From Spirochaetes bacterium RIFOXYC1_FULL_54_7 (lineage in GTDB: Bacteria; Spirochaetota; Spirochaetia; Treponematales; UBA12059): a stretch of 7,494 nt of DNA. Location of the stretch: positions 1 to 7,494 of the forward strand of contig MIBM01000095.1 in NCBI GenBank assembly GCA_001830645.1, in the 5' to 3' direction. The first letter of the stretch is position 1. The number at the start of each line of letters is the position of its first letter. The notes under the pieces were generated by a model, which saw only the letters and a program-made list of their open reading frames with translations, was not told the origin of the DNA and ran no database searches. The translations under genes were made by a program, and so were the position numbers. Positions 1-6,099 of the stretch are shown one piece after another.

Positions 1-300
1 CACGGCGTCATCCCAGCAAAAAGAAAAAGCAGATTGTTAGGTAAATACCATTGTCGCGCCCCCCTCTGCCTCGCCTTACATCCGAACTTGTACTAGATCG
101 CGACGGGTTGCCCGGCGCGCTTCCAGCGCGCACATAAATCAATACCTTGGGCATGCGGAACGTAGCGACGCTTGTCGCGTGTACGCGACCCGAAGATCCG
201 CTCCTGCGGATCTTCGATGTCCAGGTTTTGACAGGAGGTCAAAACCTGGACTGAGCATGCGCGGTTCGTCGAGGGGGGCGCTTCTAGTATTTTCTCACGG
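1..300. repeat. Long structured repeat, copy 1 (left end cut by window)
   Basis: Seen in sequence: bases 1-97 match 594-690 with about four mismatches. The similarity continues, with more differences, to about 294 (copy 3 equivalent about 887). This copy holds several hairpins: GCGCGC arms at 115-120/126-131, GTCGCG/CGCGAC at 174-179/184-189, an 11-bp stem at 191-201/206-216 and a 12-bp stem at 221-232/238-249. The right end degenerates around 295-300, before the ACGGGC hairpin seen in copies 2 and 3. The copy begins inside the right arm of a hairpin that is complete only in copy 3, so the unit extends left of the window. No transposase and no obvious flanking target duplication are present. 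Confidence 0.85.
191..249. other. Tandem hairpins of repeat copy 1
   Basis: Two perfect stems stand five bases apart. CGAAGATCCGC (191-201) pairs with 206-216 around a TCCT loop, and CCAGGTTTTGAC (221-232) pairs with 238-249 around an AGGAG loop. Neither is followed by a T-tract on either strand, so they do not look like intrinsic terminators. Their presence in all three copies points to a structured DNA or RNA element. Confidence 0.85.
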
Positions 301-325
301 CATAAAAAAAACACATCATATGAGG

Positions 326-559
326 GAATTGTTCCAGGTCGCGACAGGGTTGCCCAGCGCGCTTTCAGTACGCATGTGAATAAAATACCTTGAGGCATGC
401 GGAGCGTAGCGACGCCTGGCAGGTGAACGTGACCCAAAGATCCGCTACTGCGGATCTTCGATGTCCAGGTTTTGACAGGATGTCAAAACCTGGGCTAAGT
501 ATGCGCGGTTCGTCAAAGGTGGGCTGCTCCTGGTATCTTCTACGGGCATGTCCGTTTGC
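326..559. repeat. Long structured repeat, copy 2 (lacks left part)
   Basis: Seen in sequence: similarity to copies 1 and 3 starts near the TCGCGAC landmark (339-345, with weaker similarity from about 326) and runs to the ACGGGC/TCCGT hairpin at 542-555. The roughly 90-base left segment of copies 1 and 3, containing AGCAGATTGTTAGG, is missing. The paired hairpins at 437-445/450-458 and 465-477/481-493 are intact. The GCGCGC arm at 368-373 has decayed to GTACGC. This is the most diverged copy in its left half. Confidence 0.82.
437..493. other. Tandem hairpins of repeat copy 2
   Basis: AAGATCCGC (437-445) pairs with 450-458 around a TACT loop. CCAGGTTTTGACA (465-477) pairs with 481-493 around GGA. 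The loops differ from copy 1 while the stems are preserved, although both copies share ancestry and three copies cannot prove selection. Confidence 0.85.
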
Positions 560-786
560 CGAGGGGAATGGTATTGTCGTGTGCGCTGTCGCGCACGGCG
601 TCAGCCCAGCAAAAAGACAAAGCAGATTGTTAGGTAAATACCATTGTCGCGCCTCCCTTTGCCTCGCCTTACATCCGAACTTGTACTAGATCGCGACACG
701 GTTGCCCGGCGCGCTTTCAGCGCGCACGTCAATCAATACCTTGGGCATGCGGAGCGTAGCGACGCTTGTCGAGTGTACGTCGCCCA

Positions 787-841
787 AAGATCCGCTACTG
801 CGGATCTTCGATCACCGGAAGTTTTGACAGGATGTCAAAAC
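787..841. other. Tandem hairpins of repeat copy 3, second one shortened
   Basis: AAGATCCGC (787-795) pairs with 800-808 around TACT. GTTTTGACA (821-829) pairs with 833-841 around GGA. The outer base pairs found in copies 1 and 2 are lost because the bases before 821 are ACCGGAA rather than GTCCAG. The change also shifts the reading frame that runs through the other two copies. Confidence 0.8.
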
Positions 842-892
842 CTGGACTGAGCATGCGCGGTTCGTCGAGGGGGGCCGCTCCTAGTATCTTCT

Positions 893-907
893 ACGGGCTA
901 CGCCCGT
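893..907. other. Outer hairpin ACGGGC/GCCCGT of repeat copy 3
   Basis: A perfect 6-bp stem with a TAC loop. On the plus strand only three T follow, and on the minus strand none, so a terminator call is not justified. It is the first hairpin that read-through transcription from the minus-strand gene would meet. Confidence 0.6.
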
Positions 908-967
908 TTGCGAATGAATCATATTGCATGAGTGGATGATCCATTCCTTGTACAGGCTTCGGGGGAT

Positions 968-2563
968 TCAGTTTTCAGAGAAGGCTTTGCGGTAGCGGTC
1001 AAGTTCGGATTTTGGCATGCCCATGCGGGGCAAGGTAGGCAGGATCTTCCCTTCAACAATCTGGGCTATGTGTACGCTGATGGCATTGAAGGCAAAGAAG
1101 GCAAGGTCCGACCAGGTGTAGGGGATGCTGATCTTGTAGCGGGATCCCTCATTGTTCAACACGTCGTAGCGGAGGCCCTCCGGAAGATTTTTCAGGTGGT
1201 CGATCGGTCCTTCAAGATACCGGTCTTTGGATCTGGTTTTTATTTTCTGCTGGAGGAAGCGGTAGCGTTCAGCCTCACTGGGCCGGAGCAGACAGCCGCT
1301 GAGGACGAGGATGTCGAAATCTGTAAGGAAATCGTTACCGCACTGATCTACTAGCCTGGTGAAGCGTGCGCCGGACATCCAGCTGCAATCCACTTCCATT
1401 CCATAAGCGCCAATGCCTGATTGTACGAGTTCCTGCAGGAAGAGCATTAGTTTGTGGGCGTTGCGGATATATAAAAAATCAGGGTCCATAACCACGGAAC
1501 CGAAGCGCTCATTTTTGCCTCTGGTTGTTCCGCCGCCTGGATTCGAAGCAGGTCTGAAGCCAAGTTCTTCAAGCTGGTAACCTGCATTCCTCATCGCGCA
1601 GATGTAGTCATAGACGCGGTTAATGAAATATTTCATGGAGAAATGCCATTCTGGTGGGGATACGAACAGACCTTGCGGGAAATGGCGCCTGAGCCAGTAA
1701 CCAAAGGATCGTGAGCCAACTACGGTGTGTACAGCCAGGCTGTCGCAGGATCCGTCCAGGCCAATTACCAGGGCTTCACTGCTGCTTCTCAATTTTGCAT
1801 AGCTGGCCTTGCCGGCGCTGAAACCCATGAAGTGTTCAAACATGCAGGCATCGGGCAATTGTCTAACCCGGGAGAATATATTTTCCCTGATCACAGGATG
1901 GTCCTGGAGTATCCGTATGCTTTTCTCGTTGGTACGGTAAAAGAGGACGCTTGCGATGCGGTCTTTTTCTGTTCCTGTATTAAGGTTGATCAGGACTTCG
2001 GCTTCCCTCTGTATCATGTACTGGGGGTGTAGTTCCAGGACAATGCCAAACCGGCTGTGGAACTCGTGCTGGAGACGTTTAAGACCGGTGACCAGTGCAT
2101 CGATGCTTCGCTGGGGCATTGCATCATCTACAATCAGGTTCAGATCGATATCAGTACTATGTTGTGCTCCGAGATCGTTGTAGGTGGAGAACAGGCGGCC
2201 TAATCCAAACATGAATAGTGCTGCCTGGGTTTTTTTGGGCAACCCGGCAATGAATATCTTCTGTACCCAGTTCTCCACCACAAAGCGGTTGAGGTCCTTC
2301 CGGGGCAGAAGGTAGTTGTCGGCGATGGCCTGTGGGTCCAGTTGTTTGAAGTCGAGATCACGTATGGTTCGATGTTGTTTGACGAAAATGCTTTCTATCA
2401 ATTTGCTTAGTACTTTTGCATCTGCACCCGAGTTGGCGAGGGTGGCTAGTTTTTGTTCGTGCTCCAGGTAGCTTGTATCCTTGTACTGGATGCTGGCAGC
2501 AGGAGCAGACATGGTATTGAGACCGGTAGATAGTATGTCGGGTTGTATAGCCATGCTTCCCAT
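968..2563 (-). CDS. Hypothetical protein with GlnD/DUF294-like nucleotidyltransferase domain
   Basis: A 531-residue soluble protein with no signal peptide or clear membrane segment. The recognisable part is at residues 118-146. It has a glycine turn FGLGR (119-123), then STDIDLN (136-142) with acidic pair D138/D140, followed by IVDD. This matches the glycine-turn plus DxD pattern of polymerase-beta-type nucleotidyltransferases, and closely resembles the GGYGRGEL...SDIDL arrangement of PII-uridylyltransferase N-terminal/DUF294 domains. It should therefore transfer a nucleotide to an unknown acceptor; that is family inference. The rest (about 200-531) matches nothing I recognise, and I see no HD or ACT domain, so it is not GlnD itself. 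Start uncertain: ATG 2563 fits the promoter (see the leader-less note), but Met4 (2554) and Met18 (2512) are alternatives and none has a good ribosome binding site. It is transcribed divergently from the potassium operon. Its 3' end faces the repeat block, and I see no intrinsic terminator. Confidence 0.85.
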   Translation of the reverse strand: MGSMAIQPDILSTGLNTMSAPAASIQYKDTSYLEHEQKLATLANSGADAKVLSKLIESIFVKQHRTIRDLDFKQLDPQAIADNYLLPRKDLNRFVVENWVQKIFIAGLPKKTQAALFMFGLGRLFSTYNDLGAQHSTDIDLNLIVDDAMPQRSIDALVTGLKRLQHEFHSRFGIVLELHPQYMIQREAEVLINLNTGTEKDRIASVLFYRTNEKSIRILQDHPVIRENIFSRVRQLPDACMFEHFMGFSAGKASYAKLRSSSEALVIGLDGSCDSLAVHTVVGSRSFGYWLRRHFPQGLFVSPPEWHFSMKYFINRVYDYICAMRNAGYQLEELGFRPASNPGGGTTRGKNERFGSVVMDPDFLYIRNAHKLMLFLQELVQSGIGAYGMEVDCSWMSGARFTRLVDQCGNDFLTDFDILVLSGCLLRPSEAERYRFLQQKIKTRSKDRYLEGPIDHLKNLPEGLRYDVLNNEGSRYKISIPYTWSDLAFFAFNAISVHIAQIVEGKILPTLPRMGMPKSELDRYRKAFSEN

Positions 2564-2570
2564 GATCCGG

Positions 2571-2600
2571 ATAATGCGACAAATAGGGCTTTGATGTCAA
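2571..2600 (-). promoter_or_regulatory. Predicted sigma70-type promoter of the nucleotidyltransferase gene
   Basis: Read on the minus strand, a perfect TTGACA (-35, 2595-2600) is separated by 18 bases from CATTAT (-10, 2571-2576, four of six consensus bases). Only seven bases separate the -10 from the ATG at 2563, so the expected transcription start falls at or next to the start codon. Confidence 0.55.
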
Positions 2601-2602
2601 AG
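2589..2602. promoter_or_regulatory. Inverted repeat CTTTGA-TG-TCAAAG, possible operator
   Basis: Two 6-base arms are exactly complementary around a 2-base centre. The site covers the minus-strand -35 box (2595-2600) and lies about 65 bases upstream of the plus-strand -35. A bound dimeric regulator could block the minus promoter. I recognise no regulator family for it, and a site this short can arise by chance. Confidence 0.3.
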
Positions 2603-2668
2603 GGCGGGTACTCATGGCAAATTGGAACATGCAATTAAATCAATCAAGTTCAAGATTATTCTTTTCCC

Positions 2669-2697
2669 TTGTGCATGCCTTGGGCTCTATCTATAAT
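2669..2697 (+). promoter_or_regulatory. Predicted promoter of the potassium-uptake operon
   Basis: A perfect -10 TATAAT (2692-2697) lies 17 bases after TTGTGC (2669-2674), a weak -35 keeping TTG. The expected start of transcription is about 2703-2705, on the ATG at 2704. This supports 2704 as the gene start over the upstream ATG at 2614, which would put this promoter inside the coding region. Confidence 0.5.
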
Positions 2698-2703
2698 CGC
2701 GGG

Positions 2704-4428
2704 ATGAACAAATGGGAGCGGATAACCATAGGTGCTTTCATCCTCGGGTTGCTTGCCCTTTTCATGGAGCAGGCCGAGGCAGGGCAGGTGATAGCCGGGT
2801 TTGTCCACATCATCGATTTTTCAATAGTGGGCTTGATACTCTGGTCGACCATTGGTGAGATCCTGAATGCGAAGTATTTACTGAACTATGTCAAAACCTA
2901 TTGGCCATCCCTTGCCTTTGTACTTGCTTTTACCGGGTTCTTCATATACTCGAAATATGTTGCCTTCTTCATGCACGATACCGCAGGACTCGGAGGGTTA
3001 ACCGTTCTACTCCGGAACTCCTTCCTCCTGCTCAAGATCCTGGGCAGGATGCGAAAGGTATTTAAACTATTCGAGAGGATGGCTACCCGGCCTGCCCAGA
3101 CAGTGCTTGTGTCCTTCATACTGGTCATACTCAGCGGGGCTTTGGGCTTGATGATAGATCAGTCCACAGTTGACGGGCATGGTCTCGGTTTTGTCGATGC
3201 CCTGTTTACCGCAACTTCAGCAGTCTGTGTGACGGGTCTCATTGTGGTGGATACTGCAGTCGCGCTGACAAGGCTAGGGCAATTGGTAGTATTGGTGCTA
3301 ATACAGATAGGCGGCCTGGGGATCATGCTTTTCTCTTTTTTTGTAATGATTGCCCTCCGTCAGCGCTTGTCGATCCAGGACAGGTTGACCGTTTCATACA
3401 TGCTCAGCGAGGATGATATGGTTGGCCTGTCACGCAGTGTACGCATGATAGTGATGTCTACCCTGAGTTTGGAATTTGTCGGGGCACTGGTCTTGTTCTT
3501 ACGGTTTGTGTTCCTTGAAGAGTCCATTGCCGAGGCTGCATTCCATTCAGTCTTCCATGCAGTCTCCGCCTTCTGCAACGCAGGGTTTGCCCTTTATTCC
3601 GACAGTCTGGAGTCCTTCAGGCAGGACCCACTGGTGCTAGTGGTAATTGCTGTCCTGATAACGCTGGGGGGCATAAGTTTCGGGGTAATAAATGACCTGA
3701 AATCCTGGGCAGAAGCCTTGCTTGGTAGGCTGAAGGGAAATAAAGGCAGGGTAAGACGTATAGGCAGTATGAATACCCGGGTAGTTCTGGCTGTGAGCTC
3801 TGTGTTGGTGTTTATGGGATTCTGCGGATTCTACCTGCTGGAACATCAGGGTGTCATGGCGGATTACACTCTTGGTGAACAATACCTGAGCGCATTGTTC
3901 CAGTCTGTAACGCTCAGAACCGCTGGTTTTAATACTGTCTCCTTTGCAGGGCTACGTGATGCTACTTTGCTGTTCATGATCATTTTCATGTTCATAGGAG
4001 GGGCATCAGGCAGTACGGCCGGGGGCATAAAGGTAAACAGCCTTGCGGCTATTGGTGCCTTTTTCCTGTCTTTCATCCGACAGGAGAGAACGCCACGACT
4101 CGGCTTCTATTCGATTTCAAATGATAAAGTGGGACGGGCTTTCCTTATATTGTTCTTCGGGCTGCTGGTGGTTCTGGTCGGCACCTTTGTGCTCAGTCTT
4201 ACCGAAGATGCGCCTTTCATCACGCTCTTGTTCGAGGCTGTCTCGGCCTTCGGGACAGTTGGGCTTTCCACAGGCTTGACCCCGGGACTATCGTACATTG
4301 GCAAGGGTCTGATAATCGTTCTGATGTTCTTCGGAAGGCTTGGCCCCTTGACCATACTCACTGCAGCAAGCAAGAAGAATCCCCAGGGGCAGATCGAGTA
4401 TCCCCAGGGTGATCTGGCAATAGGTTGA
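2704..4428 (+). CDS. ktrB: KtrB/TrkH-family potassium-translocating subunit with extra N-terminal membrane domain
   Basis: Membrane subunit of a K+ uptake system, 574 residues from this start; an upstream in-frame ATG at 2614 would add 30. All four pore-loop repeats are present, each with its filter glycine: TSAVCVTGL (171-179), SAFCNAGF (288-295), TLRTAGF (403-409) and SAFGTVGL (514-521). The family motif GGASGSTAGGIK (432-443) and the C-terminal FGRLGPLT and YPQGDLAIG are also there, as in KtrB. The first ~125 residues precede the usual KtrB core and appear to hold several hydrophobic helices (about 6-22, 31-52, 66-85), then a basic amphipathic helix (102-125: R104, K111, R115, R117, K118, K121, R125). 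This layout resembles S1-S4 of voltage-sensor domains. No ribosome binding site precedes 2704. The stop is followed after 12 bases by ktrA, so the two are surely co-transcribed. It would commonly be annotated trkH; I prefer ktrB because its partner is a single-RCK protein. Confidence 0.93.
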   Translation: MNKWERITIGAFILGLLALFMEQAEAGQVIAGFVHIIDFSIVGLILWSTIGEILNAKYLLNYVKTYWPSLAFVLAFTGFFIYSKYVAFFMHDTAGLGGLTVLLRNSFLLLKILGRMRKVFKLFERMATRPAQTVLVSFILVILSGALGLMIDQSTVDGHGLGFVDALFTATSAVCVTGLIVVDTAVALTRLGQLVVLVLIQIGGLGIMLFSFFVMIALRQRLSIQDRLTVSYMLSEDDMVGLSRSVRMIVMSTLSLEFVGALVLFLRFVFLEESIAEAAFHSVFHAVSAFCNAGFALYSDSLESFRQDPLVLVVIAVLITLGGISFGVINDLKSWAEALLGRLKGNKGRVRRIGSMNTRVVLAVSSVLVFMGFCGFYLLEHQGVMADYTLGEQYLSALFQSVTLRTAGFNTVSFAGLRDATLLFMIIFMFIGGASGSTAGGIKVNSLAAIGAFFLSFIRQERTPRLGFYSISNDKVGRAFLILFFGLLVVLVGTFVLSLTEDAPFITLLFEAVSAFGTVGLSTGLTPGLSYIGKGLIIVLMFFGRLGPLTILTAASKKNPQGQIEYPQGDLAIG

Positions 4429-4429
4429 C

Positions 4430-4436
4430 AAGGAGG
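4430..4436 (+). promoter_or_regulatory. Strong ribosome binding site of ktrA
   Basis: AAGGAGG lies four bases before the ATG at 4441, immediately after the ktrB stop. It contrasts with the lack of any such site before ktrB. Confidence 0.75.
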
Positions 4437-4440
4437 CTGT

Positions 4441-5133
4441 ATGCCGCAAAATCGTAGTATTGCTGTAATCGGCCTGGGTGCATTCGGGGCAAGTATTTGC
4501 GAGGTCCTGGTGGAGAAGGGCACGAATGTCATTGCGATGGACCGTGATCCGTCCATTGTTGAAAAAATGAAAAACAAGGTGTCTGCTGCGGTACTCGTCG
4601 ATACAACCAACGAGGATTCCCTGCTCAAGGCACCTTTGGAGGATATAGACGTGGCCATCGTTGCGATTGGCGACAACCTTGAGGCAAGCATTCTTACCAC
4701 CATGCTTCTGAAGCAACGGGGTGTTCCCTATGTTGTAGCCCGTTCCATCTCTCCCCTGCATGATGCTGTTTTAAGGAGGGTAGGAGCCAACGAGGTCATC
4801 AATGTGGAGGTGGAGACCGGAACAAGAATAGCCCGGCGCCTTGTAGCTCCGGATATCCTTGATTCCGTACCTCTTAGTGCGGACGTATCCCTGACGGAGC
4901 AGCTGACACCGAAATTCTTTGTCGGCGAGACGGCAGAGAGTCTGGAGTTGGAATCAAAAATGAAGCTTCGCTTGGTTGCAATACTCCGCCTCTCCATAGA
5001 TCTGGATGATTCTGGAAACAGTATGCGCCGTGAGACCCTGGTTTTCCCTGATAAGGCTGAAAAGTTCCAGGATGGTGACAGGTTGTTCCTCCTCGGTCGC
5101 AATATCGATCTGGCTGGATTCCAGAACCTGTAA
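4441..5133 (+). CDS. ktrA: KtrA/TrkA-type RCK regulatory subunit of potassium uptake
   Basis: A cytoplasmic 230-residue protein expected to form an octameric ring under KtrB and gate K+ flux on nucleotide binding. The N-terminal RCK/Rossmann domain (about 5-130) has the dinucleotide turn GLGAFG (11-16) and the ribose-binding acid D34 after the second strand, plus VDTTNED (52-58) typical of the family. E123 in NVEVETG aligns by eye with the cation-site glutamate of Bacillus KtrA. A C-terminal RCK_C domain (about 145-222) ends in KFQDGDRLFLLGR. The length fits single-RCK KtrA (about 220) and not the double TrkA of enterobacteria (about 460). RCK_C domains in some KtrA proteins bind c-di-AMP, but I cannot tell that here. 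It has its own ribosome binding site 12 bases after ktrB, and its TAA is followed after 10 bases by the next gene. Confidence 0.93.
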   Translation: MPQNRSIAVIGLGAFGASICEVLVEKGTNVIAMDRDPSIVEKMKNKVSAAVLVDTTNEDSLLKAPLEDIDVAIVAIGDNLEASILTTMLLKQRGVPYVVARSISPLHDAVLRRVGANEVINVEVETGTRIARRLVAPDILDSVPLSADVSLTEQLTPKFFVGETAESLELESKMKLRLVAILRLSIDLDDSGNSMRRETLVFPDKAEKFQDGDRLFLLGRNIDLAGFQNL

Positions 5134-5143
5134 GGGGCCGTTC

Positions 5144-5959
5144 ATGATACTTGTCCGTTTTGGCCAGTTGGCAGTACTCGGTGTTCTGGCCTTAGCCGGA
5201 ATTCTGGGTTCAGGTATGTGGGCTTATTACATCGCGATGGCTGCTGGTTTGAAGGGCGACGCGGAGCGGGTGCTATTTTATGGATTCCTTCTCGGTGCTG
5301 TCGAGTTGACATCGTTTATCCTGCTCATGGTTTTTGCCAAACAAAAAAGCAGGGAGTTCGAGAATATGACTAATCTTGTCCGTTATGGTGGTTCAATTCC
5401 TGACGAACGGCTGGACGGTTTCGGTTCCTTTGGCGTGCAGGTTAAGTCAATGATCAAGGAGTTGGCCGATTCATCGGACAGGAAGAGCCTACGTATAGCA
5501 TCCCTTACGGGTTTGGTGCGGGCTGTTGTAGAGTTGACAGACAGGTCAATACTGATTATCGGGCTGGATGGAAGGATAGTGGCGGCATCGGAGGCCCTCG
5601 TCGGCTTGCCCGCTTTTTCTGAGTTGCGGGTTGGTATATCTTCCATAAAAGAATTTCTGCCTGAGGTTGAGCTGCGGTCGATCCTTGAGGAGACTGACCG
5701 TAGCCATGGCATCGTAGAGCGTCAGGAGCATGTAAGCTTTATCCCGGTATATTCGATCAATGGCGAAATAACCCATTTTCTTGTTGATATCACAAAAAAA
5801 GGTGCTCTTAAGGCTATCGCAGAATTGTTGCGGGCGAAGCCCCCATCCAATGGGAGGACGGCGGGAGAAGATACAGCTCATCGGGTGGAGCCGGGTAAGG
5901 GGCGGGGTTTCCGCGCTCTGTTTTCACGTGCCAAGCCACAGCCAGGTGCAACGAAATAG
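5144..5959 (+). CDS. Two-helix membrane protein with PAS-like domain, third gene of the potassium operon
   Basis: A 271-residue protein I do not recognise by name. Two hydrophobic segments (about 8-31 and 43-65) anchor it in the membrane. A linker (66-120) contains DERLDGFGSFGVQVKSM, reminiscent of the second HAMP helix. Residues about 121-216 read like a PAS fold: LTDRSILIIGLDGRIVAASE (131-150) has the usual opening strands and turn, and FIPVYSINGEITHFLVDIT (199-217) the closing strands. The tail (217-271) is basic, rich in Gly/Pro/Arg and probably disordered. No kinase, cyclase, GGDEF or methyl-accepting domain follows, so any signal must go through a partner. The open frame extends back to 5006 inside ktrA, but ATG 5144 is preferred: it begins a hydrophobic membrane-protein N terminus, and AAGGGG overlaps the ktrA stop six bases upstream, suggesting translational coupling. 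A role in K+ transport is inferred only from operon position. Confidence 0.85.
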   Translation: MILVRFGQLAVLGVLALAGILGSGMWAYYIAMAAGLKGDAERVLFYGFLLGAVELTSFILLMVFAKQKSREFENMTNLVRYGGSIPDERLDGFGSFGVQVKSMIKELADSSDRKSLRIASLTGLVRAVVELTDRSILIIGLDGRIVAASEALVGLPAFSELRVGISSIKEFLPEVELRSILEETDRSHGIVERQEHVSFIPVYSINGEITHFLVDITKKGALKAIAELLRAKPPSNGRTAGEDTAHRVEPGKGRGFRALFSRAKPQPGATK

Positions 5960-6025
5960 GGTTTGGGGCCAGGTTTCTGTACTCTTGGGTGTTTTCCTGA
6001 TCGTTCAGATATTGAAACGCTCTGA

Positions 6026-6054
6026 TTGACGGTCTCTACTCATTTGCGTATTCT
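6026..6054 (+). promoter_or_regulatory. Predicted sigma70-type promoter of argG
   Basis: TTGACG (-35, 6026-6031, five of six) is followed after exactly 17 bases by TATTCT (-10, 6049-6054, four of six). Transcription would start near 6061, giving a leader of about 39 bases. I see no convincing ARG-box palindrome, and the leader is too short for an attenuator. Confidence 0.6.
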
Positions 6055-6085
6055 AAGGCATGTAATTTCCGGGTAGTGTTTCACA

Positions 6086-6091
6086 GGGAGG
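6086..6091 (+). promoter_or_regulatory. Ribosome binding site deciding the argG start
   Basis: GGGAGG lies eight bases before the ATG at 6100. It favours that start over the in-frame GTG at 6076, which lies upstream of the site itself. Confidence 0.8.
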
Positions 6092-6099
6092 AACAGGTA

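Larger units (their letters stand above)
581..911. repeat. Long structured repeat, copy 3 (most complete)
   Basis: Seen in sequence: this copy has both outer hairpins, GTGCGC/GCGCAC at 581-586/591-596 and ACGGGC/GCCCGT at 893-898/902-907, which makes them candidate boundary structures. Between them lie the GCGCGC hairpin (709-714/720-725), the AAGATCCGC hairpin (787-795/800-808) and the GTTTTGACA hairpin (821-829/833-841). The last is shortened because the left-arm flank differs from copies 1 and 2. The copy ends about 57 bases from the 3' end of the minus-strand gene at 968. Confidence 0.83.

Noticed and set aside
93..850. Small genes on both strands in the repeat block (93-437 minus, 179-379, 390-689 and 644-850 plus)
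   Set aside because: They cross repeat boundaries and hairpins, lack ribosome binding sites, and their sequences change between copies without sparing amino acids.
893..907. Intrinsic terminator for the minus-strand gene
   Set aside because: The hairpin is good, but no T-tract follows it on the minus strand.
1..911. CRISPR array
   Set aside because: Only three copies, hundreds of bases long, imperfect and unevenly spaced; no short identical repeats with unique spacers and no cas genes.
2614..2703. 30-residue N-terminal extension of KtrB starting at ATG 2614
   Set aside because: It has no ribosome binding site, would place the TATAAT promoter within the gene, and the extra residues look unlike a membrane-protein start. 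Not fully excluded.
4107..4761. Antisense open frames over the ktrB end and ktrA start
   Set aside because: They are explained by the codon composition of the real genes on the other strand and show no recognisable protein features.
5006..5143. Longer start of the PAS-like protein inside ktrA
   Set aside because: It would overlap ktrA by more than 120 bases in another frame; the ATG at 5144 has a plausible ribosome binding site and begins the first membrane helix.
5960..6025. Terminator between the PAS-like gene and argG
   Set aside because: Only weak, interrupted pairing around CCAGG/CTTGG, with no stem followed by a T-tract.
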